In this document: piece by piece, positions 47,981 to 61,344 of the stretch
How the letters are laid out: each line of letters starts with the position of its first letter
Numbering within the stretch: the stretch's first letter is position 1
DNA from: Chrysoperla carnea
Taxonomy: Eukaryota > Arthropoda > Insecta > Neuroptera > Chrysopidae
Length of the DNA stretch: 64,000 nt
Direction of reading: 5' to 3'
NCBI RefSeq assembly: GCF_905475395.1
Contig: NW_025408250.1
Coordinates: forward strand, 1-64,000
The notes under the pieces: model-generated
The model's database searches: none
The model's input: only the letters and a program-made list of their open reading frames with translations
What the model was told of the DNA's origin: nothing
Program-made: the position numbers and the translations under genes

Positions 47981-48052
47981 GTTGGGGCAGACGTCATAAT
48001 GATATTAGGGTTAATGACTCTGCTGTGCCAGAAATGACAATTTCCTACTACT

Positions 48053-48058
48053 GGCATG
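48053..48058. repeat. target-site duplication GGCATG (right copy)
   Basis: This directly follows CCTACTACT and matches 24104-24109. The satellite resumes with ACTATACAAATC in register. Confidence 0.92.
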
Positions 48059-51000
48059 ACTATACAAATCATTGAAATTTTGATCCAAGTAAGTCAATAT
48101 GGATACATAGAGGTCCTTTATGACTGGACTAAGTATAAATAAGCCAAAAATGATCAAATTTGACATTTTTCGATAGAAAAAACATTTTTTGAAAATTTCC
48201 GATTTTTCAACATGAGAGACATGACTATACAATTCATTGAAATTTTGATCCAAGTAAGTCAAAATGGATACATGGAGGTCCTTTATGACTGGACTAAGTA
48301 GAAATAAGCCAAAAATGATCAAATTTGACATTTTTTGAAAATTTTCGCTTTTTCAACTAGAATGTCATGACTATACAAATCTTTGAAATTTTTATCCAAG
48401 AAAGTCAAAATGTATACATCGAGGTCGTTTATGACTGGACTAAGTATATTTAAGCCAAAAATGATGAAATTTGACATTTTTCGATAGAAAAAACATTTTT
48501 TGAAAATTTTCGATTTTTCAACTAGAATCTCATGACTATAAAAATCATTGAAATTTTGATCCAAGTAAGTCAAAATGTATACATAGAGGTCTTTTATGAC
48601 TAGACTAAGTATAAATAAGCCAAAAATGATCAAATTTGACATTTTTCGATAGAAAAAACATTTTTTGGAAATTTTCGATTTTTCAACTAGAATGGCATGA
48701 CTATACAAATCATTGAAATTTTCATCCAAGTAAGTCAAAATGAATACATAGAGGTCCTCTTTGACTGGACTAAGTTTAAAAAAGCCAAAAATGATCAAAT
48801 TTGACATTTTTCGATAGAAAAACATTTTTTGAAAATTTTCATTTTTTCAACATGAGAGTCATGACAATACAAATCATTGAAATTTTGATCCAAGTAAGTC
48901 AAAATGTATACATAGAGGTCCTCTATGACTGGACTAAGTATAAAAATGCCAAAAATGATCAAATTTGACATTTTTCGATAGAAAAAACATTTTTTGAAAA
49001 TTTTCGATTTTTCAACATGAGAGACATGACTATACAAATCATTAAAATTTTTATCCAAGAAAGTCAAAATGTATACATCGAGGTCGTTTATGACTGGACT
49101 AAGTATAAATAAGCCAAAAATGATTAAATTTGACATTTTTCGATAGAAAAAACATTTTTTGAAAATTTTCGATTTTTCAACTAGAATCTCATGACTATAA
49201 AAATCATTGAAATTTTGATCCAAGTAAGTCAAAATGTATACATAGAGGTCTTTTATGACTAGACTAAGTATAAATAAGCCAAAAATGATCAAATTTGACA
49301 TTTTTCGATAGAAAAAACATTTTTTGGAAATTTTCGATTTTTCAACTAAAATGGCATGACTATAAAAATCATTGAAATTTTCATCCAAGTAAGTCAAAAT
49401 GTATACATAGGGGTCGTTGATGACTGGACTAAGTATAAATAAGTCTAAAATGATCAAATTTGACATTTTTCGATAGAAAAAACATTTTTTGAAAATTTTC
49501 GATTTTTCAACATGAGAGTCATGACTATACAAATCATTGAAATTTTGATCCAAGTAAGTCAAAATGGATACATAGAGGTCCTTTATGACTGGACTAAGTA
49601 GAAACAAGCCAAAAATGATCAAATTTGACATTTTTTGCAAATTTTCGCTTTTTCAACTAGAATGTCATGACTATACAAATCTTTGAAATTTTTATCCAAG
49701 AAAGTCAAAATGTATACATCGAGGTCGTTTATGACTGGACTAAGTATATTTAAGCCAAAAATGATAAAATTTGACAGTTTTCGATAGAAAAAACATTATT
49801 TGAAAATTTCCGATTTTACAACTAGAATGGCATGACTATACAAATCATTGAAATTTTCATCCAAGTAAGTCAAAATGTATACATAGAGGTCGTTTATAAC
49901 TGGACTAAGTATAAATAAGTCTAAAATGATCAAATTTGACATTTTTCGATAGAAAAAACATTTTTTGAAAATTTCCGATTTTTCAACATGAGAGACATGA
50001 CTATACAAATCATTGAAATTTTCATCCAAGTAAGTCAAAATGTATACATAGAGGTCGTTTATGACTGGACTAAGTATAAATAAGTCCAAAATGATCAAAT
50101 TTGACATTTTTCGATAGAAAAAACATTTTTTGAAAATTTCCGATTTTTCAACATGAGAGTCGTGACTATACAAATCATTGAAATTTTGATCCAAGTAAGT
50201 CAAAATGGATACATAGAGGTCCATTATGACTGGACTAAGTATAAATAAACCAAAAATGATCAAATTTGACATTTTTCGATAGAAAAAACATTTTTTGAAA
50301 ATTTTCGATTTTTCAACATGAGAGTCATGACTATACAAATCATTGAAATTTTGATCCAAGTAAGTCAAAATGGATACATAGAGGTCCTTTATGACTGGAC
50401 TAAGTAGAAATAAGCCAAAAATGATCAAATTTGACATTTTTTGCAAATTTTCGCTTTTTCAACTAGAATGTCATGACTATACAAATCTTTGAAATTTTTA
50501 TCCAAGAAAGTCAAAATGTATACATCGAGGTCGTTTATGACTGGACTAAGTATATTTAAGCCAAAAATGATAAAATTTGACAGTTTTCGATAGAAAAAAC
50601 ATTATTTGAAAATTTCCGATTTTACAACTAGAATGGCATGACTATACAAACCATTGAAATTTTCATCCAAGTAAGTCAAAATGTATACATAGAGGTCGTT
50701 TATAACTGGACTAAGTATAAATAAGTCTAAAATGATCAAATTTGACATTTTTCGATAGAAAAAACATTTTTTGAAAATTTCCGATTTTTCAACATGAGAG
50801 ACATGACTATACAAATCATTGAAATTTTCATCCAAGTAAGTCAAAATGTATACATAGAGGTCGTTTATGACTGGACTAAGTATAAATAAGTCCAAAATGA
50901 TCAAATTTGACATTTTTCGATAGAAAAAACATTTTTTGAAAATTTCCGATTTTTCAACATGAGAGTCGTGACTATACAAATCATTGAAATTTTGATCCAA

Positions 51001-54000
51001 GTAAGTCAAAATGGATACATAGAGGTCCATTATGACTGGACTAAGTATAAATAGGCCAAAAAAGATCAAATTTGACATTTTTCGATAGAAAAAACATTTT
51101 TTGGAAATTTTCGATTTTTCAACATGAGAGTCGTGACTATACAAATTATTGAAATTTTGATCCAAGTAAGTCAAAATGGATACATAGAGGTCCTTTATGA
51201 CTGGACTAAGTAGAAATAAGCCAAAAATGATCAAATTTGACATTTTTTGAAAATTTTCGCTTTTTCAACTAGAATGTCATGACTATACAAATCTTTGAAA
51301 TTTTTATCCAAGAAAGTCAAAATGTATACATCGAGGTCGTTTTTGACTGGACTAAGTATATTTAAGCCAAAAATGATAAAATTTGACAGTTTTCGATAGA
51401 AAAAACATTTTTTGAAAATTTCCGATTTTACAACTAGAATGGCATGACTATACAAATCATTGAAATTTTGATCCAAGTAAGTCAAAATGTATACATAGAG
51501 GTCGTTTATGACTGGACTAAGTATAAATAAGTCTAAAATGATCAAATTTGACATTTTTCGATAGAAAAAACATTTTTTGAAAATTTCCGATTTTTCAACA
51601 TGAGAGACATGACAATACAAATTATTGAAATTTTCATCCAAGTAAGTCAAAATGTATACATTGAGGTTGTTTATGACTGGACTAAGTATAAATAAGCCAA
51701 AAATGATCAAATTTGACATTTTTCGATAGAAAAAACATTTTTTGAAAATTTTCGATTTTTCAACATGAGAGTCATGACTATACAAATCATTGAAATTTTG
51801 ATCCAAGTAAGTCAATATGGATACATAGAGGTCCTTTGTGACTGGACTAAGTAGAAATAAGCCAAAAATGATCAAATTTGACATTTTTCGATATAAAAAA
51901 CATTTTTTGGAAATTTTCGATTTTTCAACTAGAATGGCATGACTATACAAATCATTGAAATTTTTATCCAAGTAAGTCAAAATGGATACATAGAGGTCCT
52001 TTATGACTGGACTAAGTATAAATAAGCCAAAAATGATCAAATTTGACATTTTTCGATAGAAAAAACATTTTTTGAAAATTTCCGATTTTTCAACATGAGA
52101 GACATGACTATACAAATCATTGAAATTTTGATCCAAGTAAGTCAAAATGGATACATAGAGGTCCTTTATGACTGGAATAAATAGAAATAAGCCAAAAATG
52201 ATCAAATTTAACATTTTTTGAAAATTTTCGCTTTTTCAACTAGAATGTCATGACTATACAAATCTTTGAAATTTTTATCCAAGTAAGTCAAAATGTATAC
52301 ATAGAGGTCGTTTATGACTGGACTAAGTATAAATAAGTCTAAAATGATCAAATTTGACATTTTTCGATAGAAAAAACATTTTTTGAAAATTTCCGATTTT
52401 TCAACATGAGAGACATGACTATACAAATCATTGAAATTTTCATCCAAGTAAGTCAAAATGTATACATAGAGGTCGTTTATGACTGGACTAAGTATAAATA
52501 AGCCAAAAATGATCAAATTTGACATTTTTCGATAGAAAAAAACATTTTTTGAAAATTTTCGATTTTTCAACATGAGAGTCATGACTATACAAATCATTGA
52601 AATTTTGATCCAAGTAAGTCAAAATGGATACATAGAGGTCCTTTATGACTGGACTAAGTATAAATAAGCCAAAAATGATCAAATTTGACATTTTTCGATA
52701 GAAAAAACATTTTTTGAAAATTTCCGATTTTTCAACATGAGAGACATGACTATACAAATCATTGAAATTTTGATCCAAGTAAGTCAAAATGGATACATAG
52801 AGGTCCTTTATGACTGGAATAAGTAGAAATAAGCCAAAAATGATCAAATTTAACATTTTTTGAAAATTTTCGCTTTTTCAACTAGAATGTCATGACTATA
52901 CAAATCTTTGAAATTTTTATCCAAGTAAGTCAAAATGTATACATAGAGGTCGTTTATGACTGGACTAAGTATAAATAAGTCTAAAATGATCAAATTTGAC
53001 ATTTTTCGATAGAAAAAACATTTTTTGAAAATTTCCGATTTTTCAACATGAGAGACATGACTATACAAATCATTGAAATTTTCATCCAAGTAAGTCAAAA
53101 TGTATACATAGAGGTCGTTTATGACTGGACTAAGTATAAATAAGCCAAAAATGATCAAATTTGACATTTTTCGATAGAAAAAACATTTTTTGAAAATTTT
53201 CGATTTTTCAACATGAGAGTCATGACTATACAAATCATTGAAATTTTGATCCAAGTAAGTCAAAATGGATACATAGAGGTCCTTTATGACTGGACTAAGT
53301 ATAAATAAGCCAAAAATGATCAAATTTGACATTTTTCGATAGAAAAAACATTTTTTGAAAATTTCCGATTTTTCAACATGAGAGACATGACTATACAAAT
53401 CATTGAAATTTTGATCCAAGTAAGTCAAAATGGATACATAGAGGTCCTTTATGACTGGACTAAGTAGAAATAAGCCAAAAATGATCAAATTTGACATTTT
53501 TTGAAAATTTTCGCTTTTTCAACTAGAATGTCATGACTATACAAATCTTTGAAATTTTTATCCAAGAAAGTCAAAATGTATACATCGAGGTCGTTTTTGA
53601 CTGGACTAAGTATATTTAAGCCAAAAATGATAAAATTTGACAGTTTTCGATAGAAAAAACATTTTTTGAAAATTTCCGATTTTACAACTAGAATGGCATG
53701 ACTATACAAATCATTGAAATTTTGATCCAAGTAAGTCAAAATGTATACATAGAGGTCGTTTATGACTGGACTAAGTATAAATAAGTCTAAAATGATCAAA
53801 TTTGACATTTTTCGATAGAAAAAACATTTTTTGAAAATTTCCGATTTTTCAACATGAGAGACATGACAATACAAATTATTGAAATTTTCATCCAAGTAAG
53901 TCAAAATGTATACATTGAGGTCGTTTATGACTGGACTAAGTATAAAGAAGCCAAAAATGATCAAATTTGACATTTTTCGATAGAAAAAACATTTTTTGAA

Positions 54001-57000
54001 AATTTTCGATTTTTCAACATGAGAGTCATGACTATACAAATCATTGAAATTTTGATCCAAGTAAGTCAATATGGATACATAGAGGTCCTTTGTGACTGGA
54101 CTAAGTAGAAATAAGCCAAAAATGATCAAATTTGACATTTTTCGATATAAAAAACATTTTTTGGAAATTTTCGATTTTTCAACTAGAATGGCATGACTAT
54201 ACAAATCATTGAAATTTTTATCCAAGTAAGTCAAAATGGATACATAGAGGTCCTTTATGACTGGACTAAGTATAAATAAGCCAAAAATGATCAAATTTGA
54301 CATTTTTCGATAGAAAAAACATTTTTTGAAAATTTCCGATTTTTCAACATGAGAGACATGACTATACAAATCATTGAAATTTTGATCTAAGTAAGTCAAA
54401 ATGGATACATAGAGGACCTTTATGACTGGAATAAGTAGAAATAAGCCAAAAATGATCAAATTTAACATTTTTTGAAAATTTTCGCTTTTTCAACTAGAAT
54501 GTCATGACTATACAAATCTTTGAAATTTTTATCCAAGTAAGTCAAAATGTATACATAGAGGTCGTTTATGACTGGACTAAGTATAAATAAGTCTAAAATG
54601 ATCAAATTTGACATTTTTCGATAGAAAAAACATTTTTTGAAAATTTCCGATTTTTCAACATGAGAGACATGACTATACAAATCATTGAAATTTTCATCCA
54701 AGTAAGTCAAAATGTATACATAGAGGTCGTTTATGACTGGACTAAGTATAAATAAGCCAAAAATGATAAAATTTGACAGTTTTCGATAGGAAAAACATTT
54801 TTTGAAAATTTCCGATTTTACAACTAGAATGGCATGACTATACAAATCATTGAAATTTTCATCCAAGTAAGTCAAAATGTATACATAGAGGTCGTTTATG
54901 ACTGGGCTAAGTATAAATAAGCCAAAAATGATCAAATTTGACATTTTTCGATAGAAAAAACATTTTTTGGAAATTTTCGATTTTTCAACTAGAATGGCAT
55001 GACTATAAAAATCATTGAAATTTTCATCCAAGTAAGTCAAAATGTATACAAAGAGGTCGTTTATGACTGGACTAAGTATAAATAAGTCTAAAATGATCAA
55101 ATTTGACATTTTTCGATAGAAAAAACATTTTTTGGAAATTTTCGATTTTTCAACTAGAATGGCATGACTATACAAATCATTGAAATTTTTATCCAAGTAA
55201 GTCAAAATTTATACATAGAGGTCCTTTATGACTGGACTAAGTATAAATAAGCCAAAAATGATCAAATTTGACATTTTTCGATAGAAAAAACATTTTTTGA
55301 AAATTTCCGATTTTTCAACATGAGAGTCATGACTATACAAATCATTGAAATTTTGATCCAAGTAAGTCAAAATGGATACATTGAGGTCCTTTATGACTGG
55401 ACTAAGTATAAATAAGCCAAAAATGATCAAATTTGACATTTTTCGATAGAAAAAACATTTTTTGAAAATTTCCGATTTTTCAACATGAGAGACATGACTA
55501 TACAAATCATTGAAATTTTGATCCAAGTAAGTCAAAATGGATACATAGAGGTCCTTTATGACTGGACTAAGTAGAAATAAGCCAAAAATGATCAAATTTG
55601 ACATTTTTTGAAAATTTTCGCTTTTTCAACTAGAATGTCATGACTATACAAATCTTTGAAATTTTTATCCAAGAAAGTCAAAATGTATACATCGAGGTCG
55701 TTTTTGACTGGACTAAGTATATTTAAGCCAAAAATGATAAAATTTGACAGTTTTCGATAGAAAAAACATTTTTTGAAAATTTCCGATTTTACAACTAGAA
55801 TGGCATGACTATACAAATCATTGAAATTTTGATCCAAGTAAGTCAAAATGTATACATAGAGGTCGTTTATGACTGGACTAAGTATAAATAAGTCTAAAAT
55901 GATCAAATTTGACATTTTTCGATAGAAAAAACATTTTTTGAAAATTTCCGATTTTTCAACATGAGAGACATGACAATACAAATTATTGAAATTTTCATCC
56001 AAGTAAGTCAAAATGTATACATTGAGGTCGTTTATGACTGGACTAAGTATAAAGAAGCCAAAAATGATCAAATTTGACATTTTTCGATAGAAAAAACATT
56101 TTTTGAAAATTTCCGATTTTACAACTAGAATGGCATGACTATACAAATCATTGAAATTTTCATCCAAGTAAGTCAAAATGTATACATAGAGGTCGTTTAT
56201 GACTGGACTAAGTATAAATAAGTCTAAAATGATCAAATTTGACATTTTTCGATAGAAAAAACATTTTTTGAAAATTTCCGATTTTTCAACATGAGAGACA
56301 TGACTATACAAATCATTGACATTTTCATCCAAGTAAGTCAAAATGTATACATAGAGGTCGTTTATGACTGGACTAAGTATAAATAAGTCCAAAATGATCA
56401 AATTTGACATTTTTCGATAGAAAAAAACATTTTTTGAAAATTTTCGATTTTTCAACTAGAATGGCATGACTATACAAATCATTGAAATTTTGATCCAAGT
56501 AAGTCAAAATGGATACATAGAGGTCCTTTATGACTGGACTAAGTGCAAATAAGCCAAAAATGATCAAATTTGACATTTTTCGATAGAAAAAACAGTTTTT
56601 GGAAATTTTCGATTTTTCAACATGAGAGTCATGACAATACAAATCATTGAAATTTTGATCCAAGTTAGTCAAAATGGATACATAGAGGTTCTTTATGACT
56701 GGACTAAGTAGAAATAAGCCAAAAATGATCAAATTTGACATTTTTTGAAAATTTTCGCTTTTTCAACTAGAATGTCATGACTATACAAATCTTTGAAATT
56801 TTTATCCAAGAAAGTCAAAATGTATACATCGAGGTCGTTTATGACTGGACTAAGTATATTTAAGCCAAAAATGATAAAATTTGACAGTTTTCGATAGAAA
56901 AAACATTTTTTGAAAATTTCCGATTTTACAACTAGAATGGCATGACTATACAAATCATTGAAATTTTCATCCAAGTAAGTCAAAATGTATTCATAGAGGT

Positions 57001-59866
57001 CGTTTATGACTGGACTAAGTATAAATAAGTCTAAAATGATCAAATTTGACATTTTTCGGTAGAAAAAACATTTTTTGAAAATTTACGATTTTTCAACATG
57101 AGAGACATGACAATACAAATCATTGAAATTTTGATCCAAGTAAGTAAAAATGGATACATAGAGGTCCTTTATGACTGGACTAAGTAGAAATAAGCCAAAA
57201 ATGATCAAATTTGGCATTTTTTGAAAATTTTCGCTTTTTCAACTAGAATGTCATGACTATACAAATCATTGAAATTTTGATCCAAGTAAGTCAAAATGGA
57301 TACATAGAGGTCCTTTATGACTGGACTAAGTATAAATGAGCCAAAAATGATCAAATTTGACATTTTTCGATAGAAAAAACATTTTTTGGAAATTTTCGAT
57401 TTTTCAACTAGAATGGCATGACTATAAAAATCATTGAAATTTTGATCCAAGTAAGTCAAAATGTATACATAGAGGTCTTTTATGACTGGACTAAGTATAA
57501 ATAAGTCCAAAATGATCAAATTTGACATTTTTCGATAGAAAAAACATTTTTTGGAAATTTTCGATTTTTCAACTAGAATGGCATGACTATAAAAATCATT
57601 GAAATTTTCATCCAAGTAAGTCAAAATGTATACATAGAGGTCGTTTATGACTGGACTAAGTATAAATAAGTCTAAAATGATCAAATTTGACATTTTTCGA
57701 TAGAAAAAACATTTTTTGAAAATTTTCGATTTTTCAACATGAGAGTTATGACTATACAAATCATTGAAATTTTGATCCAAGTAAGTCAAAATGGATACAT
57801 AGAGGTCCTTTATGACTGGACTAAGTAGAAATAAGCCAAAAATGATCAAATTTGACATTTTTCGATAGAAAAAACATTTTTTGGAAATTTTCGATTTTTC
57901 AACTAGAATGGCATGACTATACAAATCATTGAAATTTTTATCCTAGTAAGTCAAAATGGATTCATATAGGTCCTTTATGACTGGACTAAGTATAAATAAG
58001 CCAAAAATGATCAAATTTGACATTTTTCGATAGAAAAAACATTTTTTGGAAATTTTCGATTTTTCAACTAGAATGGCATGACTATACAAATCATTGAAAT
58101 TTTGATCCAAGTAAGTCAAAATGGATACATAGAGGTCCTTTATGACTGGACTAAGTATAAATAAGCCAAAAATGATCAAATTTGACATTTTTCGATAGAA
58201 AAAACATTTTTTGAAAATTTCCGATTTTTCAACATGAGAGACATGACTATACAAATCATTGAAATTTTCATCCAAGTAAGTCAAAATGTATACATAGAGG
58301 TCGTTAATGACTGGACTAAGTATAAATAAGTCCAAAATGATCAAATTTGACATTTTTCGATAGAAACAACATTTTTTGAAAATTTCCGATTTTTCAACAT
58401 AAGAGTCATGACTATACAAATCATTGAAATTTTGATCCAAGTAAGTCAAAATGGATACATAGAGGTCCTTTATGACTGGACTAAGTATAAATAAGCCAAA
58501 AATGATCAAATTTGACATTTTTCGATAGAAAAAACATTTTTTGAAAATTTTCGATTTTTCAACATGAGGGTCATGACTATACAAATCATTGAAATTTTGA
58601 TCCAAGTAAGTCAAAATGGATACATAGAGGTCCTTTATGACTGGACTAAGTAGAAATAAGCCAAAAATGATGAAATTTGACATTTTTTGAAAATTTTCGC
58701 TTTTTCAACTAGAATGTCATGACTATACAAATCTTTGAAATTTTTATCCAAGAAAGTCAAAATGTATACATCGAGGTCGTTTATGACTGGACTAAGTATA
58801 TTTAAGCCAAAAATGATAAAATTTGACAGTTTTCGATAGAAAAAACATTTTTTGAAAATCTCCGATTTTACAACTAGAATGGCATGACTATACAAATCAT
58901 TGAAATTTTCATCCAAGTAAGTCAAAATGTATACATAGAGGTCGTTTATGACTGGACTAAGTATAAATAAGTCTAAAATGATCAAATTTGACATTTTTCG
59001 ATAGAAAAAACATTTTTTGAAAATTTTCGATTTTTCAACATGAGAGTCATGACTATAAAAATCATTGAAATTTTGATCCAAGTAAGTCAAAATGGATACA
59101 TAGAGGTCCTTTATGACTGGACTAAGTATAAATAAGCCAAAAATGATCAAATTTGACATTTTTCGATAGAAAAAACATTTTTTGAAAATTTTCGATTTTT
59201 CAACATGAGAGTCATGATTATACAAATCATTGAAATTTTGATCGAAGTAAGTCAAAATGGATACATAGAGGTCCTTTATGACTGGACTAAGTAGAAATAA
59301 GCCAAAAATGATCAAATTTGACATTTTTCGATAGAAAAAACATTTTTTGGAAATTTTCGATTTTTCAACTAGAATGGCATGACTATAAAAATCATTGAAA
59401 TTTTGATCCAAGTAAGTCAAAATGTATACATAGAGGTCTTTTATGACTAGACTAAGTATAAATAAGCCAAAAATGATCAAATTTGACATTTTTCGATAGA
59501 AAAAACATTTTTTGGAAATTTTCGATTTTTCAACTAGAATGGCATGACTATAAAAATCATTGATATTTTCATCCAAGTAAGTCAAAATGTATACATAGAG
59601 GTCGTTTATGACTGGACTTAGTATAAATAAGTCTAAAATGATCAAATTTGACATTTTTCGATAGAAAAAACATTTTTTGAAAATTATCGATTTTTCAACA
59701 TGAGAGTCATGACTATACAAATAATTGAAATTTTGATCCAAGTAAGTCAAAATGGATACATAGAGGTCCTTTATGACTGGACTAAGTATAAATAAGCCAA
59801 AAATGATCAAATTTGACATTTTTCGATAGAAAAAACATTTTTTGAAAATTTTCGCTTTTTCAACTA
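48053..59866. repeat. 165-bp satellite array, right block (about 72 monomers)
   Basis: Same monomer, same orientation and same set of alleles as 1-24103; the two blocks are one array split by the Polinton. An additional common variant here is CAACATGAGAGACATGAC. Short monomers with the 19-bp deletion recur, as do higher-order blocks; for example the private variant TTTTTTGCAAATTTTCGC lies at about 49631 and 50437, a period of 806 bp = 5 x 165 - 19. The longest minus-strand satellite ORF is 58635-59885 (416 aa), which reads into the Polinton terminus. Confidence 0.97.
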
Positions 59867-59938
59867 AGTAGTAGGAAATTGCCATTTCTGGCGCAGCAGA
59901 GTCATTAACCCTAAGATCATTATGACGTCTGTCCCAAC

Positions 59939-60052
59939 CTTGTCAGGTTATTGAACTTGTCTGGTGACGTAAATGTCTTGTTAGGTTATTGAACTTGTCT
60001 GATGACGTAAATGTCTTGTTAGGTTATTGAACTTGTCTGGTGACGTAAATGT
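59939..60052 (+). promoter_or_regulatory. 38-bp direct repeat x3 with TGACGTAA octamers, second Polinton
   Basis: Units lie at 59939-59976, 59977-60014 and 60015-60052, the same unit as in the first element. The octamer is preserved in each, despite other differences nearby. Confidence 0.55.
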
Positions 60053-60220
60053 CTGCCACACACCCCCCAACCTTGTCTGGTAAGAAGGTTATTATCTAGT
60101 GACGTAATTATCTGACTCATTGTCTGGTGACGTAATTACTTGGATCATTGTCCGGTTGCAAGGTTATAAACCTTGTCTGGTGACGTACAAGTATAAAGTT
60201 GGATTTTTTAAAAATTGTTA

Positions 60221-60292
60221 TAACTTGAGTGAGATTTGAACGCTAACCTTTTTTATGGAAGGCGAGTGCTGTAACCACTAAGCTATGAAGTC
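60221..60292 (-). other. tRNA-like sequence in the second Polinton end
   Basis: This is identical in layout to 24421-24492, with TAGCTTAGTGG and GTTCAAATC on the minus strand and poor stems. Confidence 0.5.
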
Positions 60293-60761
60293 AAACCAGG
60301 AAGTAATGACAAAGTTTGTATTTAAAGAAAAACAAAATTGTTATTGACTAATATCTGTTTTAAATGAAATAGTTATTTCGAGGTCACTTCAATATTTGGT
60401 TAAAAATTTTCCATTAAAATGATAATTTTTTATATAGGATATAATAATAAATACTTAATTTATTAAATAAAAAAATTTACTATCCTGAAATTGAAAATTT
60501 ATCTAAAACAAAGAGAAAAAGGATTTGGATTAACTAATATCAAATAATTACTTTGAAATATATTTAATATTATATTAGATTTTACATTTAATTTTTTAGA
60601 GTGTACAAAATTTATTTCTAGGAAGAATTATAAATATGCTTATTATATAATTTATCTTATAAGAGTTTATTATTTTAATATACATTGTATGAAATATAAT
60701 AGTTTATTATAAAAACAAATCAATATATATCTAATATTTAAATATTTACTTCCATATACAC
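60293..60761. other. AT-rich leader region of the second Polinton
   Basis: No gene seen. The inner part after about 60650 is not shared with the first element. Confidence 0.4.
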
Positions 60762-61225
60762 ATTAGAGTGATAAACAAATTAAAATTATTATCTTCATAT
60801 ACTTATGAATGTTTTTAAGATATTAATAAATTATAAATAACTAACCTTCTTAAGTATCACTTTCTGTTTTCACATATTTTTTTTTTATATTTTTGAAACC
60901 TTGTAAATCAATTATTAACAAATTCATGTTGTATATTAGAGTGATAAACAAATTAAAATTATTATCTTCATATACTTATGAATGTTTTTAAGATATTAAT
61001 AAATTATAAATAACTAACCTTCTTAAGTACCCCTTTTTGTTTTCACATATTTTTTTTTTATATTTTTGAAACCTTGTAAATCAATTATTAACAAATTCAT
61101 GTTGTATATTAGAGTAATAAACAAATTAAAATTATTACCTCTATCTGCTTACGAATGTTATTAATAAATTATAAATTATTCTTTCTTAAGTATCACTTTT
61201 TGTTTTCACATATATTTTTTATTGT
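60762..61225. repeat. 173-bp tandem repeat, about 2.7 copies
   Basis: Units begin ATTAGAGTGATAAAC at 60762 and 60935 and ATTAGAGTAATAAAC at 61108. Each carries TTATGAATGTT-type, CTTAAGTA and CACATATTTTTT landmarks. It lies immediately upstream of the first gene and may be promoter-associated. Confidence 0.85.
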
Positions 61226-61344
61226 ATTATATAAACAAACAAAAATTTTTTTAAACAAATAATGCTCTCTCATCGAAATCAAAAAAATAAGATTTTGTTT
61301 TAAAGAATTAGTTTAGTTTTATATTTTAAAACGTTAACAACAAG

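Larger units (their letters stand above)
24110..48052. mobile_element. palindromic (fold-back) Polinton/Maverick-derived element, 23.9 kb
   Basis: The termini AGTAGTAGG...CCTACTACT, the 6-bp target duplication, the terminal sequence shared with the polymerase-bearing element at 59867, and an internal PolB C-terminal remnant identify a Polinton derivative. The whole element is an inverted repeat. Coordinates from the two ends mirror exactly at first (position sums of 72162), until indels offset them. No integrase, ATPase, protease or capsid gene is visible, so it would depend on other copies for movement. Secondary insertions are a piggyBac (26276-28582, left arm only) and a LINE (35389-40130, in the spacer). 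Confidence 0.88.
40191..48052. repeat. right arm of the giant inverted repeat
   Basis: This is the reverse complement of 24110-35026 without the piggyBac. It lacks about 660 bp near the outer end (scar at 47456-47475) and 120 bp near 42250. It keeps the only intact nucleotidyltransferase-like ORF. Confidence 0.93.
59867..60650. repeat. Polinton terminal repeat of the second element
   Basis: This matches 24110-24867 closely. It has an extra block of about 60 bp around 60150-60200 including GTCTGGTGACGTA, and a short deletion relative to the first element after TTATTAAATA. Confidence 0.88.

Noticed and set aside
24110..48052. Inverted repeat as a pure assembly artefact
   Set aside because: Arm-specific insertion with a clean empty site opposite, arm-specific deletions and base changes, and matching target duplications argue against it, though read support was not available.
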